From a virus: a stretch of 59,845 nucleotides of DNA. The translations under genes and the position numbers were made by a program. Where the stretch lies: IMG/VR virus record IMGVR_UViG_3300005533_000243, positions 1 through 59,845 of that record. One strand, 5' to 3'. The stretch's first letter is position 1; each line of letters opens with the position of its first letter. Shown here piece after piece: positions 1-8,091 of this stretch. The notes below the pieces were generated by a model. The model saw only the letters and a list, made by a program, of their open reading frames with translations, searched no databases and was not told the DNA's origin.

Positions 1-183
1 TTAGTGATCGACACTTCTGACGGGACCAATGACTTCGAAGTCGGGGATGTCGATGCTCTCCTCGACGCCGCAGCAGTACCAGAGGCCATCTTCGCGAAGC
101 GCTATGAAAGTCGTCCCGTCTGACGAGCAGCGGCACCAGTAATAGCCGTCCTCGTACTTGTCGCGATTGATGCCTAGGCTCAA
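1..183 (-). CDS. Small hypothetical protein
   Basis: This is a protein of about 60 residues that lies downstream of the integrase and overlaps its stop codon by a few bases. The open frame extends further upstream, but that part lies inside the integrase gene, so I place the start at the TTG at 181-183, which has AGAGGTG about 12 bases upstream. The sequence is rich in Trp, Tyr and Cys (YYWCRC, WYCCG), which suggests a small compact fold, possibly metal-binding. I do not recognise the family. Its stop codon occupies the first three bases of the window, so the window begins exactly at a gene end. Confidence 0.5.
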   Translation of the reverse strand: MSLGINRDKYEDGYYWCRCSSDGTTFIALREDGLWYCCGVEESIDIPDFEVIGPVRSVDH

Positions 184-1277
184 GCCGTCTTCACCTCTGG
201 TGGTTTCTCGCGGACGAAGTACCGCGACTTGGCGAGTGGGTTCTTGATCCACTCGAGCTCGCGCCATGCCGGCGGCACGGGGAGTGTGTTGATCGCTTCG
301 ATCAGGGACTTCACCGGGACGTGCGTGTAGACGCGGCTCATCTCGGTGACGGCGTGGCCGAGGATCTGGTCCTTGATATGTGGGTGGACCCCGTTCACGA
401 CAAGCTGGGTTGAGACGGTGTGCCGGCCGGTGTACGGCGACACGTCCGTGATCCCCGTGCGCTCGCGCGCGCCGAGGATCGCCGTCTTGATCTGCCCCCC
501 ATCGGTGTAGGGCCTATTCTTGGGCGTGCGGAAGAGCCTTCCGCCGCGGGTCTTGAGCGCCCGAAAGATCGGCACGATGAAATCGTGGAGCGGCACGCCG
601 CGCGGCTGGCCGGTCTTCGAGTTCGATAGCACCAGCCAGCTATCGTCGGGACGGACGTCGTCGACGTCCGCGTCGAGCGACATGAGCTCGATCGGCCGCA
701 TCCCCGTGTAAAACAGACACGTCATGATCAGCCCGGGAGCCGGGCTCATGGCCGAGACGAATTCGTAAGCGCGCTCGTAGCCGACAGCGCGCGTGCCGGA
801 GCGCTTCGGCGCCGGCTTGTTGAGCGTGCCCTTCGGCTTCTTTGGGCGCGACCATTTCTTTTCCGGCGCCCACCCGCCGGCGACCGCCTTGTTCCAGATG
901 GCGATGAAAGGCGTGTGCACCTGCCGGTTCTTGGTCTGGTAGCTCGCGTTCGGATAGATCTCGTCGGCGGCGGCATCTAGATCTGACTGCGAGATCGTAT
1001 GCAGCTTCCGCTGCGAGCCGAAGTGGCTGACCAGCTTGCCCACATATTCGGGAGCGCCGTGGTGGGCCAGATAGTGGGCCGCTGCCTCGTTGAAGGTGAG
1101 AGTGGCGCGCTTACCGAAGACCGACTGCTCGATGAGCTCGGCCTCGCGCAGCGCGCGGATAGGCTCCGCGGACTTCCTGTCTATGACGCCGGTGCTTTCA
1201 AAAACGAAAGCCCCCCGGACGGTGCCCCGCATGTAGATATATTTCGATCCCTTTCGCTTGACGAGTTTCAGTGCCAT
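180..1277 (-). CDS. int: Tyrosine recombinase / phage integrase
   Basis: This 365-residue protein is a phage integrase that would catalyse site-specific recombination between attP and the host attB. The C-terminal catalytic domain shows box I Arg in FYTGMRPIEL, the box II region SPYTGRHTVS, LGHAVTEMSR, and the nucleophile Tyr in RVYTHV. The usual His of HxxR appears as Tyr (YTGR), a substitution known in this family. The N-terminal half contains a SAM-like core-binding region. The start ATG has GGGGAG six bases upstream. It sits at the left edge of the window. No attP was identified next to it, because the flanking gap is only about 40 bases. Its presence indicates a temperate phage. Confidence 0.93.
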   Translation of the reverse strand: MALKLVKRKGSKYIYMRGTVRGAFVFESTGVIDRKSAEPIRALREAELIEQSVFGKRATLTFNEAAAHYLAHHGAPEYVGKLVSHFGSQRKLHTISQSDLDAAADEIYPNASYQTKNRQVHTPFIAIWNKAVAGGWAPEKKWSRPKKPKGTLNKPAPKRSGTRAVGYERAYEFVSAMSPAPGLIMTCLFYTGMRPIELMSLDADVDDVRPDDSWLVLSNSKTGQPRGVPLHDFIVPIFRALKTRGGRLFRTPKNRPYTDGGQIKTAILGARERTGITDVSPYTGRHTVSTQLVVNGVHPHIKDQILGHAVTEMSRVYTHVPVKSLIEAINTLPVPPAWRELEWIKNPLAKSRYFVREKPPEVKTA

Positions 1278-1317
1278 ACGCGCTCCCCACTAGAAACCAT
1301 CTCATTGCGCCCTTCGA

Positions 1318-1626
1318 CTAAATTATTTTCTTGCGCCAGTTACCATTGACCGTCTTTTCGTAGTTTTCCAGCCACCAGTAATGCCAAACGTGTCCGAGCC
1401 ACGCAATGTTGACCGAGACGACTATCGCGCCGCCAGTGAACGACAGCCACTGCCCGAGGCTGGGATAGTAGTAGAGGTTCCAGAGCCCCCATGCGGTGGT
1501 CCACGCGATCGTCGGCCAATAAAATCCCTGCACCTTCTTGCTCTGGCGGAGCATCATGACGCCTCGCCAAAGGAAGTAGGCGATGCCGAACTCGAAGATG
1601 CCGTTGGTGAGATCGGCCCAGGTCAT
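1318..1626 (-). CDS. Small membrane protein
   Basis: This 102-residue protein starts MTWADLTNG and has about three hydrophobic, aromatic-rich segments, so it is predicted to be an inner-membrane protein. The longer open frame upstream is rejected because the ATG at 1626 overlaps the stop of the lipoprotein gene by ATGA, indicating translational coupling. It is the last gene of a four- or five-gene cluster of exported or membrane proteins between the HD hydrolase and the integrase. I cannot assign a function. Phage membrane proteins beside the integrase are sometimes lysogenic-conversion or superinfection-exclusion factors, but nothing here proves that. Confidence 0.7.
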   Translation of the reverse strand: MTWADLTNGIFEFGIAYFLWRGVMMLRQSKKVQGFYWPTIAWTTAWGLWNLYYYPSLGQWLSFTGGAIVVSVNIAWLGHVWHYWWLENYEKTVNGNWRKKII

Positions 1627-1826
1627 TGCCCGCCTTTGCCCGGTGCTGCGCAGTATGGGCGGCCGTTGTGGGAGAAGAGCACTTGAGGCGGGAAGCAGAA
1701 ATACTCGCCACTCATGCACTTTGCGGACTGCAAGTCGCGCTCCGTGCACTTGAATTCGGGGAAGCTTCCATAGTTGTCGCAGGCGGACGCCAGGAGCGCT
1801 GCGATCACGGCTAGAGCTCTAATCAT
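1623..1826 (-). CDS. Small predicted lipoprotein
   Basis: This 67-residue protein has a short signal peptide ending in a lipobox (LLASAC), so Cys16 should be lipidated after cleavage by signal peptidase II. The mature part is short and has four further cysteines, compatible with disulfides in the periplasm. It overlaps both neighbours by ATGA. It could be an outer-membrane exclusion lipoprotein or an Rz1-like spanin. It is far from the lysis genes and not nested in an Rz-like gene, so exclusion or conversion seems more likely. This is inference. Confidence 0.7.
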   Translation of the reverse strand: MIRALAVIAALLASACDNYGSFPEFKCTERDLQSAKCMSGEYFCFPPQVLFSHNGRPYCAAPGKGGQ

Positions 1827-2035
1827 TGGCAGAACTCCTGTTTGAGGTTCTCGAGGCCGGCAATCACTTTCTCGATTTGCGCCATCGAGACGCCGGTCGA
1901 GTCCTTGAGGAGAACGACGATCGCCCGCTTCTTGAGACCGCCATTGAGGAGACGCGTAACGCCCTCGCTGATCTTGGTGATCGACTCGGCGAGGATCTGA
2001 TCGCTCTCCTCGAAGCCTTCGGTTTTCTTAACCAT
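1823..2035 (-). CDS. Hypothetical protein, helical
   Basis: This 70-residue protein (MVKKTEGFEESDQ) is predicted to be mostly helical and has no signal peptide. Its C-terminal half (LKDSTGVSMAQIEKVI) could form a small three-helix bundle. It overlaps the lipoprotein start by ATGA and the upstream exported-protein gene by eight bases, so it belongs to the same operon. The family is not recognised. Confidence 0.6.
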   Translation of the reverse strand: MVKKTEGFEESDQILAESITKISEGVTRLLNGGLKKRAIVVLLKDSTGVSMAQIEKVIAGLENLKQEFCQ

Positions 2036-2384
2036 GGGGCTTCTTCTCGGCGACTTTCTTTTCGAGGGCGCGAAGCGCTTCGATCTCGAGCGTGAGCGCC
2101 ACTTCGACGTCGCAGTTGGAGAATAACTTTTCGCGATATTTGTTGACGCCGTTGCCGAACCAGATATCGCTGCATGTCGTATTGCCTCCCGCGGTCGGAG
2201 CCGATTGCATGTTCAGCTCCTGCGACATGGTCGCTCTACGGCAGTCTCGATATTCGTTGTCGCCGTGATCGAGCGCGGCGTAGCAGCGCAGCGGGATGCC
2301 GCTGAGGATCGAGGGAGTAGCCGGTCGACCATCTCCGCCTGCGAACACAGCCGCACCAAGAAGTAGACCGAAAATAAAACCCAT
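2028..2384 (-). CDS. Exported hypothetical protein
   Basis: This 118-residue protein has an N-terminal hydrophobic signal (MGFIFGLLLGAAVFAGG) and a polar, Cys-containing mature region ending in a charged helix. A GTG precedes the ATG, but the strong GGAGG at 2391-2395 is only three bases from the GTG and six from the ATG, so the ATG at 2384 is preferred. The stop of a 12-codon upstream micro-ORF overlaps this start as TGATG. Function unknown. It is probably periplasmic or membrane-anchored. Confidence 0.6.
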   Translation of the reverse strand: MGFIFGLLLGAAVFAGGDGRPATPSILSGIPLRCYAALDHGDNEYRDCRRATMSQELNMQSAPTAGGNTTCSDIWFGNGVNKYREKLFSNCDVEVALTLEIEALRALEKKVAEKKPHG

Positions 2385-2422
2385 CACTTACCTCCATGTA
2401 GTTCTTCGGTTTTGGTGACCAT
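2384..2422 (-). CDS. Putative 12-residue coupling micro-ORF
   Basis: The frame reads MVTKTEELHGGK. Its ATG overlaps the stop of the preceding gene (TAATG) and its stop overlaps the start of the next gene (TGATG), so it bridges the gap exactly. Its last codons contain the GGAGG that serves the downstream gene. It may act only to carry ribosomes across the gap, and the peptide need not have a function. Confidence 0.35.
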   Translation of the reverse strand: MVTKTEELHGGK

Positions 2423-2637
2423 TATTTCCGCGGATTTTCCGCGAGCACCCGCTCAATATCGGCGCGCGATATGATGATGGAGCGATGAACCCCGACCCAC
2501 CACGCGGGAAGCGAGATGCAGAAGACCTGCGGTCTATTGTTTATGCAGAGGCGAGCACTCAGACGTATGTCTGGAGCGGCCAGGTTGCCGCCGTCATCAA
2601 ATGTTTCCATCTTCGCCCATGCGCAAACACGGGCCAT
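2422..2637 (-). CDS. Hypothetical protein
   Basis: This 71-residue protein begins MARVCAWAKMETFDDG. Its start overlaps the stop of the HD hydrolase gene as TAATG, so the two are translationally coupled. The longer open frame upstream is ruled out by that coupling. The last 20 residues (SIIISRADIERVLAENPRK) look like a short amphipathic helix. The family is not recognised. Confidence 0.6.
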   Translation of the reverse strand: MARVCAWAKMETFDDGGNLAAPDIRLSARLCINNRPQVFCISLPAWWVGVHRSIIISRADIERVLAENPRK

Positions 2638-3185
2638 TATTTCCCTCCGTACTGGTAGAACGACGACAGGAACTCGGTGGCCGCGGTCTCCGGCGACCAG
2701 AAGCACAGCTTCACGTGCAGCGGCGGCTCGTCACTGCCCCAGTCGCGGGGGGGTACGTCCATCGTTGCCATGTTCTGCGCGCGCTCGTCGGCGAGGATCG
2801 CGTTGTCGAGTCGCTTCACCTCGTCGGGCACCGGCCACTGGATCCCGTAGCGTTTGGCGACGGTGAGCATGATCTCGTGCTCGATCTCGGCGTAGTTGCT
2901 GAGATTCGCTTTGATCGGGCGCGGGATGTCGACGAGGTACGCTTCGCTCGCATCGTGCAGGAGCGCGGTGAGCGCAAGCTCGCGTGGCGCATGGCGCGCC
3001 ACCAGGACGCAGTGCTCGGCCACCGAGTAGAAGCGCGTGCAGTGACCGCCGTAGCGGCACATCTTCGCAAGCGCGTGCGCGATGTCGTTGATGTCAAGCT
3101 CGTCCGCGCGCGGATCCACCGGCCAGAACTTCCGGCCCGAGTAGGTCTGCATCCAATTGCCTTTACGCGTCTTGTGGATTGTCAT
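2637..3185 (-). CDS. HD-domain phosphohydrolase (YfbR-like)
   Basis: This 182-residue protein has the HD-superfamily metal-binding pattern: His in VAEHCVLVARH, then the HD pair in LLHDASEAYLVDIPRP, and a distal Asp in KRLDNAILADE. Proteins of this type in phages resemble YfbR 5'-deoxynucleotidases and are thought to adjust dNMP pools. The substrate here is not shown by the sequence. The ATG at 3185 is preferred over the upstream GTG at 3194 because GAGAG lies at a suitable distance. It overlaps the 3' end of the winged-helix gene, with which it is probably cotranscribed. Confidence 0.82.
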   Translation of the reverse strand: MTIHKTRKGNWMQTYSGRKFWPVDPRADELDINDIAHALAKMCRYGGHCTRFYSVAEHCVLVARHAPRELALTALLHDASEAYLVDIPRPIKANLSNYAEIEHEIMLTVAKRYGIQWPVPDEVKRLDNAILADERAQNMATMDVPPRDWGSDEPPLHVKLCFWSPETAATEFLSSFYQYGGK

Positions 3186-3621
3186 TTGGAACACTCTCGT
3201 GAGGGGGGAGGGGATGGAGCTCGAGCCGGTATCCCGTCCCGAACGTGTTGGTGATCGTTATGTGCAGCTCGGCCGCGCGGCTGCGCAGGCCCTTCAGCAG
3301 GACGCGCACGGTGTTCTTGTTGCGCTTAAGCGTGCGTCCGTAGACCGCGACGTAGAGCTCATCGAGCGTGACGGACTTCGGATGCGATTGTGTCATCCGG
3401 TAGAGAAGCGACGCCTCCGACGGGCTGAGCTTCACGGTCTTCAGGCCGCGCGTGGCGAGGTTGGTGAACAGGTTCACGGACACAAGATCATCCGGACGAA
3501 CGCGCGCAATGAGATCGACGATCGCCGAGGCCGACTCGGCAGCGAGCGCGTCGCCGACGGCCGCCGCGTTGTTCAGCTTCTCGATCAGTGCGTCCAGTTG
3601 ATTTCGTTCTTCTGAGTTCAT
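3163..3621 (-). CDS. Winged-helix transcriptional regulator (OmpR C-terminal type)
   Basis: This 152-residue protein has a C-terminal winged-helix domain of the Trans_reg_C type: LSPSEASLLYRMTQ, then VTLDELYVAVYGRT, the recognition-helix region NTVRVLLKGLRSR, and the wing hairpin ending FGTGYRLEL. The first 60 residues are helical with no receiver domain, so it is not a classical response regulator. A second protein of the same general design lies at 11381. The start has no clear Shine-Dalgarno, but the CACCCACA element lies directly before the ATG. It is a candidate regulator of the left arm. The binding site is unknown. Confidence 0.75.
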   Translation of the reverse strand: MNSEERNQLDALIEKLNNAAAVGDALAAESASAIVDLIARVRPDDLVSVNLFTNLATRGLKTVKLSPSEASLLYRMTQSHPKSVTLDELYVAVYGRTLKRNKNTVRVLLKGLRSRAAELHITITNTFGTGYRLELHPLPPHESVPNDNPQDA

Positions 3622-3641
3622 CTGTGGGTGCCCAATGGTGG

Positions 3642-6600
3642 TTAGGCTTCGTCGATGAAGTTGGCGTGCGGCGAATTATTCAGGTCGATTTCCACGAGAT
3701 ATTCAGACGCGACCGCGTACTGCGTTCCCGAGCCAATGAACCCGCGCACGGTCTTCGCTTTGAACTCGCGCTCGAGCGCGCGATTGAAGATATGGCGGGA
3801 ATAGTTGTTGTCGCCCAACCAGTTAGACAGCTTCGTGGAGCTGATCCGCATCAGCTTCTGATCGAGGCCGACGTGCACGTACACGCTCTCTAGCCGAGAG
3901 GCATCACGCTTCACCACGATGCCGGATGGCTTGCCCTTCGAGGTGTGGATGCGGTTGGTGTAAAGCGTGTGGCGGGCGCGCATCTCATTCAGAAATTGCG
4001 CGAGAATGTTGGACACGTTCATCGTGTCCTTCATGTCCACCGGTTGGCTGGCGCGCTCGCTCCGCATTCCGGCAAGCGTAGTGATCATGAATTGCTTCAG
4101 CCCCTCTTCGTCGATCTCCGTGAACTTCAGCTCGTTTGAGTATTTCGCTCCCAAACAGACGCAGGTGATCAACGCCGCCCAAAATCTTTCGTCGGGCTGT
4201 ATCCTGAGTTCGGTCTCCAGATTTTTGAAGTAGGAATTGACTTCAGAGTTAAGGCGCGCGTGGTGCGCTCCCAAAAACTTCGCGAACTCAAGTCCGACGA
4301 TGCCGTAGTTATCGTGCAGTGCACCAAGCAGACTTTGTGCATCAGCGAGCGCAACCTGAGCACCAATCGCTGGTGGTACTTCGTATTCGAAGACGCGATA
4401 CAAACCAGCCGTCGTCATTTTTGTCCTCGTCAACACGAAGTCGAGAAGACTTTCATTCGACGCCGAAACTAGAATCGTTTGCCACGTCCCCGGGTTCCGC
4501 TGCTGGGACGACTGCGTTAACCGCGACTTTTCTTTTCCTAGGGAAAGCTGGAACGCGAGATTGACGAACTTCTTCGTATCGTCTTCAGTTTTCAGCTCGT
4601 CCCAAAAGAGGGGCAGCGAGCGGATCTCGCCGATCTTGTTGACGACGGAGTTCTGCGTATCTGAAAGCCCCTGCATGGCTTTAATGGGATCGCCCCACAC
4701 CGCCTGCGCGATCTTGAGCGCAGTCGATTTTCCGATGCCGGACTCGATCGAGTAGAGGCTCATGAGGAGCCCCGTCTGGCCGGTAAAGCGCACGAGCGGC
4801 GCGCCGAAAGAGGCGGCAATCACCGCGTCTAGCGCCGGCCGCTTCTGTTGCGTGACCATCTTTGCCGCCGTGATCCACGGCTCGATGGCGCCGGTCGGCT
4901 CGTACTGCTGCGCGATAACGAAGTCGGGGCTGGCGGCTTGGCGCTCGCCGTTCGGCGACCAGACGTGGCCACCGAAACAGAAACCGTCGATCTTGCCGAA
5001 GGCGGTGTTCCACCCGAACGGCACGGAGGAGACGGTCATCCCCTTCGTCTTCTGAAGCTTCTCGATCCAGCTAACCACGAATTCCACCGTCATGCTGGTC
5101 TCGCCCTTGCGGAGCGGAACACCCTGCGCCCATAGCGTCGAGCGCATTCCCGCGTCGTCGCTTACGTCGGTAAAAGGGAGGGTGATTTTTTTCTGCCTCC
5201 CACTATCCAGAATGGTTGTGAAGTGCAGTGCCCACGGACTAACTTGTAGCCAGGGGTCCTGCATCGGATACTTGCAGATCGGGATGAAGTCTTGCTGACC
5301 GTCTTCACGCGTGGTGATTTTGAGAACGACGCCGTCGGCGCGTCGGACATAACCAGTCGGTAGGTCGGACTGGGAAACGGCGGGCTGAGGTGGACCACCG
5401 AATTGGGTTCCAGATGGAGCCCCGCCAGCTTGGCCGTTACCAACACCAGCGACATTCCCAGGTAGATTCCCACCACCAGCGTTAGGAGTGGGAGAGTTCC
5501 TGGGCGTGAAATGTAGTGGCGATTTCCCAGCGGCGAAGTGGACGCAGCTCTGGCAGAGCTTGCAACCGCTGCCACTGATCGTGCGGCACGCCGGCCAGCC
5601 GAGGCCTTTGGCTTCTTTCTCGCGTTCTTTCCTGTCGAATAGCTCATCAGTGCTCTCCTGGGTGTAGCCCGGATGCTTGTTCGCCATCCGGTGCGCGTCC
5701 GCGCGCGGATTGTCCGTGAACGTCGCGATCAGCGTCGTCAGGTTCCACAGCGGATTGGTGAAAGCCGCGCCGCCAGTATCGAGAGCATCGCGAATGAACC
5801 CACACTCAGACTTGAGCTCATCGAGCTTGATCGGCGCGGCCCTTCCCATATCGACTCCCATCGCGAGCGCACTGTCGCCCGTGATCGGGGGCCGAGACGG
5901 GAAAAGCGAGGGGTCGATGTCTTTGGTGATTGGTGCGGCGACGCGGTACGGCTCGAGCGCCGCCCAGATCCGATCGACTGCGTAATCGAAATCGGTCCGG
6001 CCTCCGGTGAGGCGAACGGGACGCGGCGGCTCGGTCTTCCGGTTGAAAGTGTCGGGCACGCGCAAAACGCGCGCCGCGTCGATTGTGCATTGCGTGTCGC
6101 ATTTCAGGCCGAGCTGCTTCGTGGCTTCGGCGAGGGCGAAAGCGAGCGGGTTCCACTCGGGCGGCGTGAGTGCGCGCGCAAGCGTCCAGTAGACGTGCAT
6201 CCCACCGCCCGACGAAACGATCAGGCTCGGCTTCGGCATGTTGGATTTGGCGAGGAAGTTACCCAGCGAGGTAACGGCCTCGTCGGGCGTGTCGTAGCCG
6301 TGATCGCCACCCTTGAAGTCGATGTCGATGAACAACGACTTGAGGTAGGCGGCGTTCGCCTGCGAGCGTACGGGCGTGAAATACTTGCCGCCGCTGCGGG
6401 CGGCGGTCTTTTCCGTCGCCGTCCGCTGCGAGCTCATGCACGCATAGATGTCGCGCGTAGTGGAATTTTTTAGCGCATACTCGATCGCCCGCACGGCTTC
6501 GTTGAGCGATCGACATGCGCGCCCCGTCCACGGCGCCTTGCGCCCCGGCTCGAGATCTGGGGGCACAAAGGTCCAATGGATATTCACGAAGGTAGGAGCT

Positions 6601-6662
6601 TCCCCTTCTTGGGGCCAAGGAACGACGCGCGCCAGATATTCTTTTGCTTGTTCGGTGGACAT
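3642..6662 (-). CDS. Primase-polymerase / helicase fusion
   Basis: This 1006-residue replication protein joins an archaeo-eukaryotic-type prim-pol domain to a helicase-like ATPase. The N-terminal part has the metal-binding FIDIDF near residue 110, SSGGGMHVYW and DAARVLRVPDTFNRK. The C-terminal part (roughly residues 600-900) resembles DUF927 ATPases, with a Walker A SGIGKST and a Walker B LPLFWDEL. A Pro/Gly/Asn-rich linker separates the domains. It probably primes and unwinds phage DNA. A perfect GTTACC-N6-GGTAAC palindrome lies inside the coding region at 6258. The ATG lacks a strong Shine-Dalgarno. Confidence 0.88.
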   Translation of the reverse strand: MSTEQAKEYLARVVPWPQEGEAPTFVNIHWTFVPPDLEPGRKAPWTGRACRSLNEAVRAIEYALKNSTTRDIYACMSSQRTATEKTAARSGGKYFTPVRSQANAAYLKSLFIDIDFKGGDHGYDTPDEAVTSLGNFLAKSNMPKPSLIVSSGGGMHVYWTLARALTPPEWNPLAFALAEATKQLGLKCDTQCTIDAARVLRVPDTFNRKTEPPRPVRLTGGRTDFDYAVDRIWAALEPYRVAAPITKDIDPSLFPSRPPITGDSALAMGVDMGRAAPIKLDELKSECGFIRDALDTGGAAFTNPLWNLTTLIATFTDNPRADAHRMANKHPGYTQESTDELFDRKEREKEAKGLGWPACRTISGSGCKLCQSCVHFAAGKSPLHFTPRNSPTPNAGGGNLPGNVAGVGNGQAGGAPSGTQFGGPPQPAVSQSDLPTGYVRRADGVVLKITTREDGQQDFIPICKYPMQDPWLQVSPWALHFTTILDSGRQKKITLPFTDVSDDAGMRSTLWAQGVPLRKGETSMTVEFVVSWIEKLQKTKGMTVSSVPFGWNTAFGKIDGFCFGGHVWSPNGERQAASPDFVIAQQYEPTGAIEPWITAAKMVTQQKRPALDAVIAASFGAPLVRFTGQTGLLMSLYSIESGIGKSTALKIAQAVWGDPIKAMQGLSDTQNSVVNKIGEIRSLPLFWDELKTEDDTKKFVNLAFQLSLGKEKSRLTQSSQQRNPGTWQTILVSASNESLLDFVLTRTKMTTAGLYRVFEYEVPPAIGAQVALADAQSLLGALHDNYGIVGLEFAKFLGAHHARLNSEVNSYFKNLETELRIQPDERFWAALITCVCLGAKYSNELKFTEIDEEGLKQFMITTLAGMRSERASQPVDMKDTMNVSNILAQFLNEMRARHTLYTNRIHTSKGKPSGIVVKRDASRLESVYVHVGLDQKLMRISSTKLSNWLGDNNYSRHIFNRALEREFKAKTVRGFIGSGTQYAVASEYLVEIDLNNSPHANFIDEA
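6258..6275. repeat. GTWACC palindrome, perfect
   Basis: GTTACC-CAGCGA-GGTAAC, in the prim-pol gene (encodes VTSLGN). Confidence 0.75.
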
Positions 6663-6688
6663 TGGCTTCGCTTATGGGCGCGAGGTGA

Positions 6689-7624
6689 TTATTCGGGCAT
6701 CAGCTCCTTCAGCTTGGCGTCGAGGCTGTCCTCGAAGCTCTTGCCGTTGGTCGCCGGCTGCTGCGCGGCGACCGTGGTGGCCGTGGGCGGGGCGAAGCCA
6801 TGCGACTGAGGCTGGGGTCCCGCCTGGATCTGCGGAGCGGGAGCCGACTGAGGCGGCTGCTCGAAGGCGCCGGCAGGCGGATTGGCCGTTGCTGGAGCGG
6901 TGATTTCCGAGCCCTCGGCGAGGATGCGGGCAACTTCCGGCGACTTCTGCATTTCAATGATGAGGTCGGCTTCGGCGTCGGTCAGCGGCCTGATCGCGCT
7001 GAACTCGAACTTCGGATACGACTCTTTCGCGTCGAACGCGATGCGCACACCGATCGAGTAGTAGGGATACCCCATCGCCTGGTAGCGCTGACCGAACGTC
7101 GCGAGATCCTGGAGCGATCCGGCAGGCACGCGCAGGAGCATCGGCCCCTTGAACATCTCGTTGCGAATATCGTCGAGCGGCACGACGGCGAGGCGCTTCG
7201 AGTCCTGGCAGGCCTTACCCTGCTTGCCCGAAGGCGTGATGCGCGATCCCCACGCGTTTTTGGGGCAGCTCGCACACGAAGGGCTCTGCTTCTTGGCCGC
7301 TCCCGGCTCTGGCGTGAGGCCCGTGGTCGAGAAGCAGTCGGGAGCGGCGGACGCGCCTTCGGTGTAGCCCGCCTCGTACCAGATCTTGGAAACGTGGGAG
7401 CTCGCCTTGACGATCACGATCTCGATCGAGTTGCGCGGCCCGTCGCCGTCAGCACGCATGAGCTGGCGCTCTTCGCCGCGGTAGCGGGTGCTCCACACCT
7501 TGCCACGATACCCGATGATGCCGAAGCCGGTTTGGACGCCGGCGGCAAGATCGTTCTCGGGGGGACGGTTGGCGAAGCGCGTAGAGACGGCTCCGAAACC
7601 GGGCTGCTGTACGATTGCATTCAT
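6689..7624 (-). CDS. Putative ssDNA-binding protein with zinc-finger-like motif
   Basis: This 311-residue protein has a compact N-terminal region with a Cys cluster (CASCPKNAWG, then GKACQDSKR), a Pro/Gln-rich linker and an acidic C-terminal tail (SFEDSLDAKLKELMPE). An acidic tail after a flexible linker is typical of single-stranded DNA-binding proteins, and the neighbours are prim-pol, helicase and nucleases. The assignment rests on architecture and context, not on a recognised OB-fold motif. The ATG at 7624 is chosen over the GTG at 7630 because of the GGAGAA spacing. The leader has the CCATCCACA element. Confidence 0.5.
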   Translation of the reverse strand: MNAIVQQPGFGAVSTRFANRPPENDLAAGVQTGFGIIGYRGKVWSTRYRGEERQLMRADGDGPRNSIEIVIVKASSHVSKIWYEAGYTEGASAAPDCFSTTGLTPEPGAAKKQSPSCASCPKNAWGSRITPSGKQGKACQDSKRLAVVPLDDIRNEMFKGPMLLRVPAGSLQDLATFGQRYQAMGYPYYSIGVRIAFDAKESYPKFEFSAIRPLTDAEADLIIEMQKSPEVARILAEGSEITAPATANPPAGAFEQPPQSAPAPQIQAGPQPQSHGFAPPTATTVAAQQPATNGKSFEDSLDAKLKELMPE

Positions 7625-7652
7625 AGTCACTTCTCCTGTGGATGGCTCGAAA

Positions 7653-8072
7653 TTACTTGCGGCGGACGCCGACGACGTGCGTCACCGAATAGTTCACACC
7701 AGGCGGCGGCGTCTGGTGTTTCTCGACGTGGTCAGCGACGGCGGTGACGTTCGCCTTCTTGTCGATCAGATCCCAGTCGCCTTGCGAGACGACGTAGGTC
7801 CAGAAGGCAGTCATGTCCGCCACCGAGGCCGATTTCTTCGCCGTGCGATAAACCGTGCCGTGCGGCGTCTGAATGCTGTCGCCGTTCACCTCGTTGAGGT
7901 GCTGCAATAAAACAGCATTGAGTTGCTCAAGGGTCTCCTTGTACGGTTTCAGCTCGGCTTTTGCGGCGGCTTCTTTATCCGCGATAAGATCGCGCAGCTT
8001 CACGAACTGCTGCACGCGCTTGGCGAAGTCGATTTTCTCGGGCGCCGGCGGCGTCTGGACGGGTGCGTTCAC
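7653..8072 (-). CDS. Hypothetical replication-cluster protein
   Basis: This 139-residue protein has a long charged helix in its first half (DLIADKEAAAKAELKPYKETLEQL) and an alpha/beta second half, with TPHGTVYRTAKKSASVADM at its start. It lies between the SSB-like and SNF2 helicase genes, a place where phages often encode recombination helpers or host-nuclease inhibitors such as Gam. A Gam-like coiled-coil role is possible but not demonstrated. The start is GTG. Its GGAGG is part of the GTWACC palindrome at 8074-8091. Confidence 0.65.
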   Translation of the reverse strand: MNAPVQTPPAPEKIDFAKRVQQFVKLRDLIADKEAAAKAELKPYKETLEQLNAVLLQHLNEVNGDSIQTPHGTVYRTAKKSASVADMTAFWTYVVSQGDWDLIDKKANVTAVADHVEKHQTPPPGVNYSVTHVVGVRRK

Positions 8073-8073
8073 G

Positions 8074-8091
8074 GTTACCTCCGTAGGTTAC
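8074..8091. repeat. GTWACC palindrome over ribosome-binding site
   Basis: GTTACC-TCCGTA-GGTTAC. On the minus strand it reads into GGAGGTAAC directly before the GTG of the 7653-8072 gene. Confidence 0.8.
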
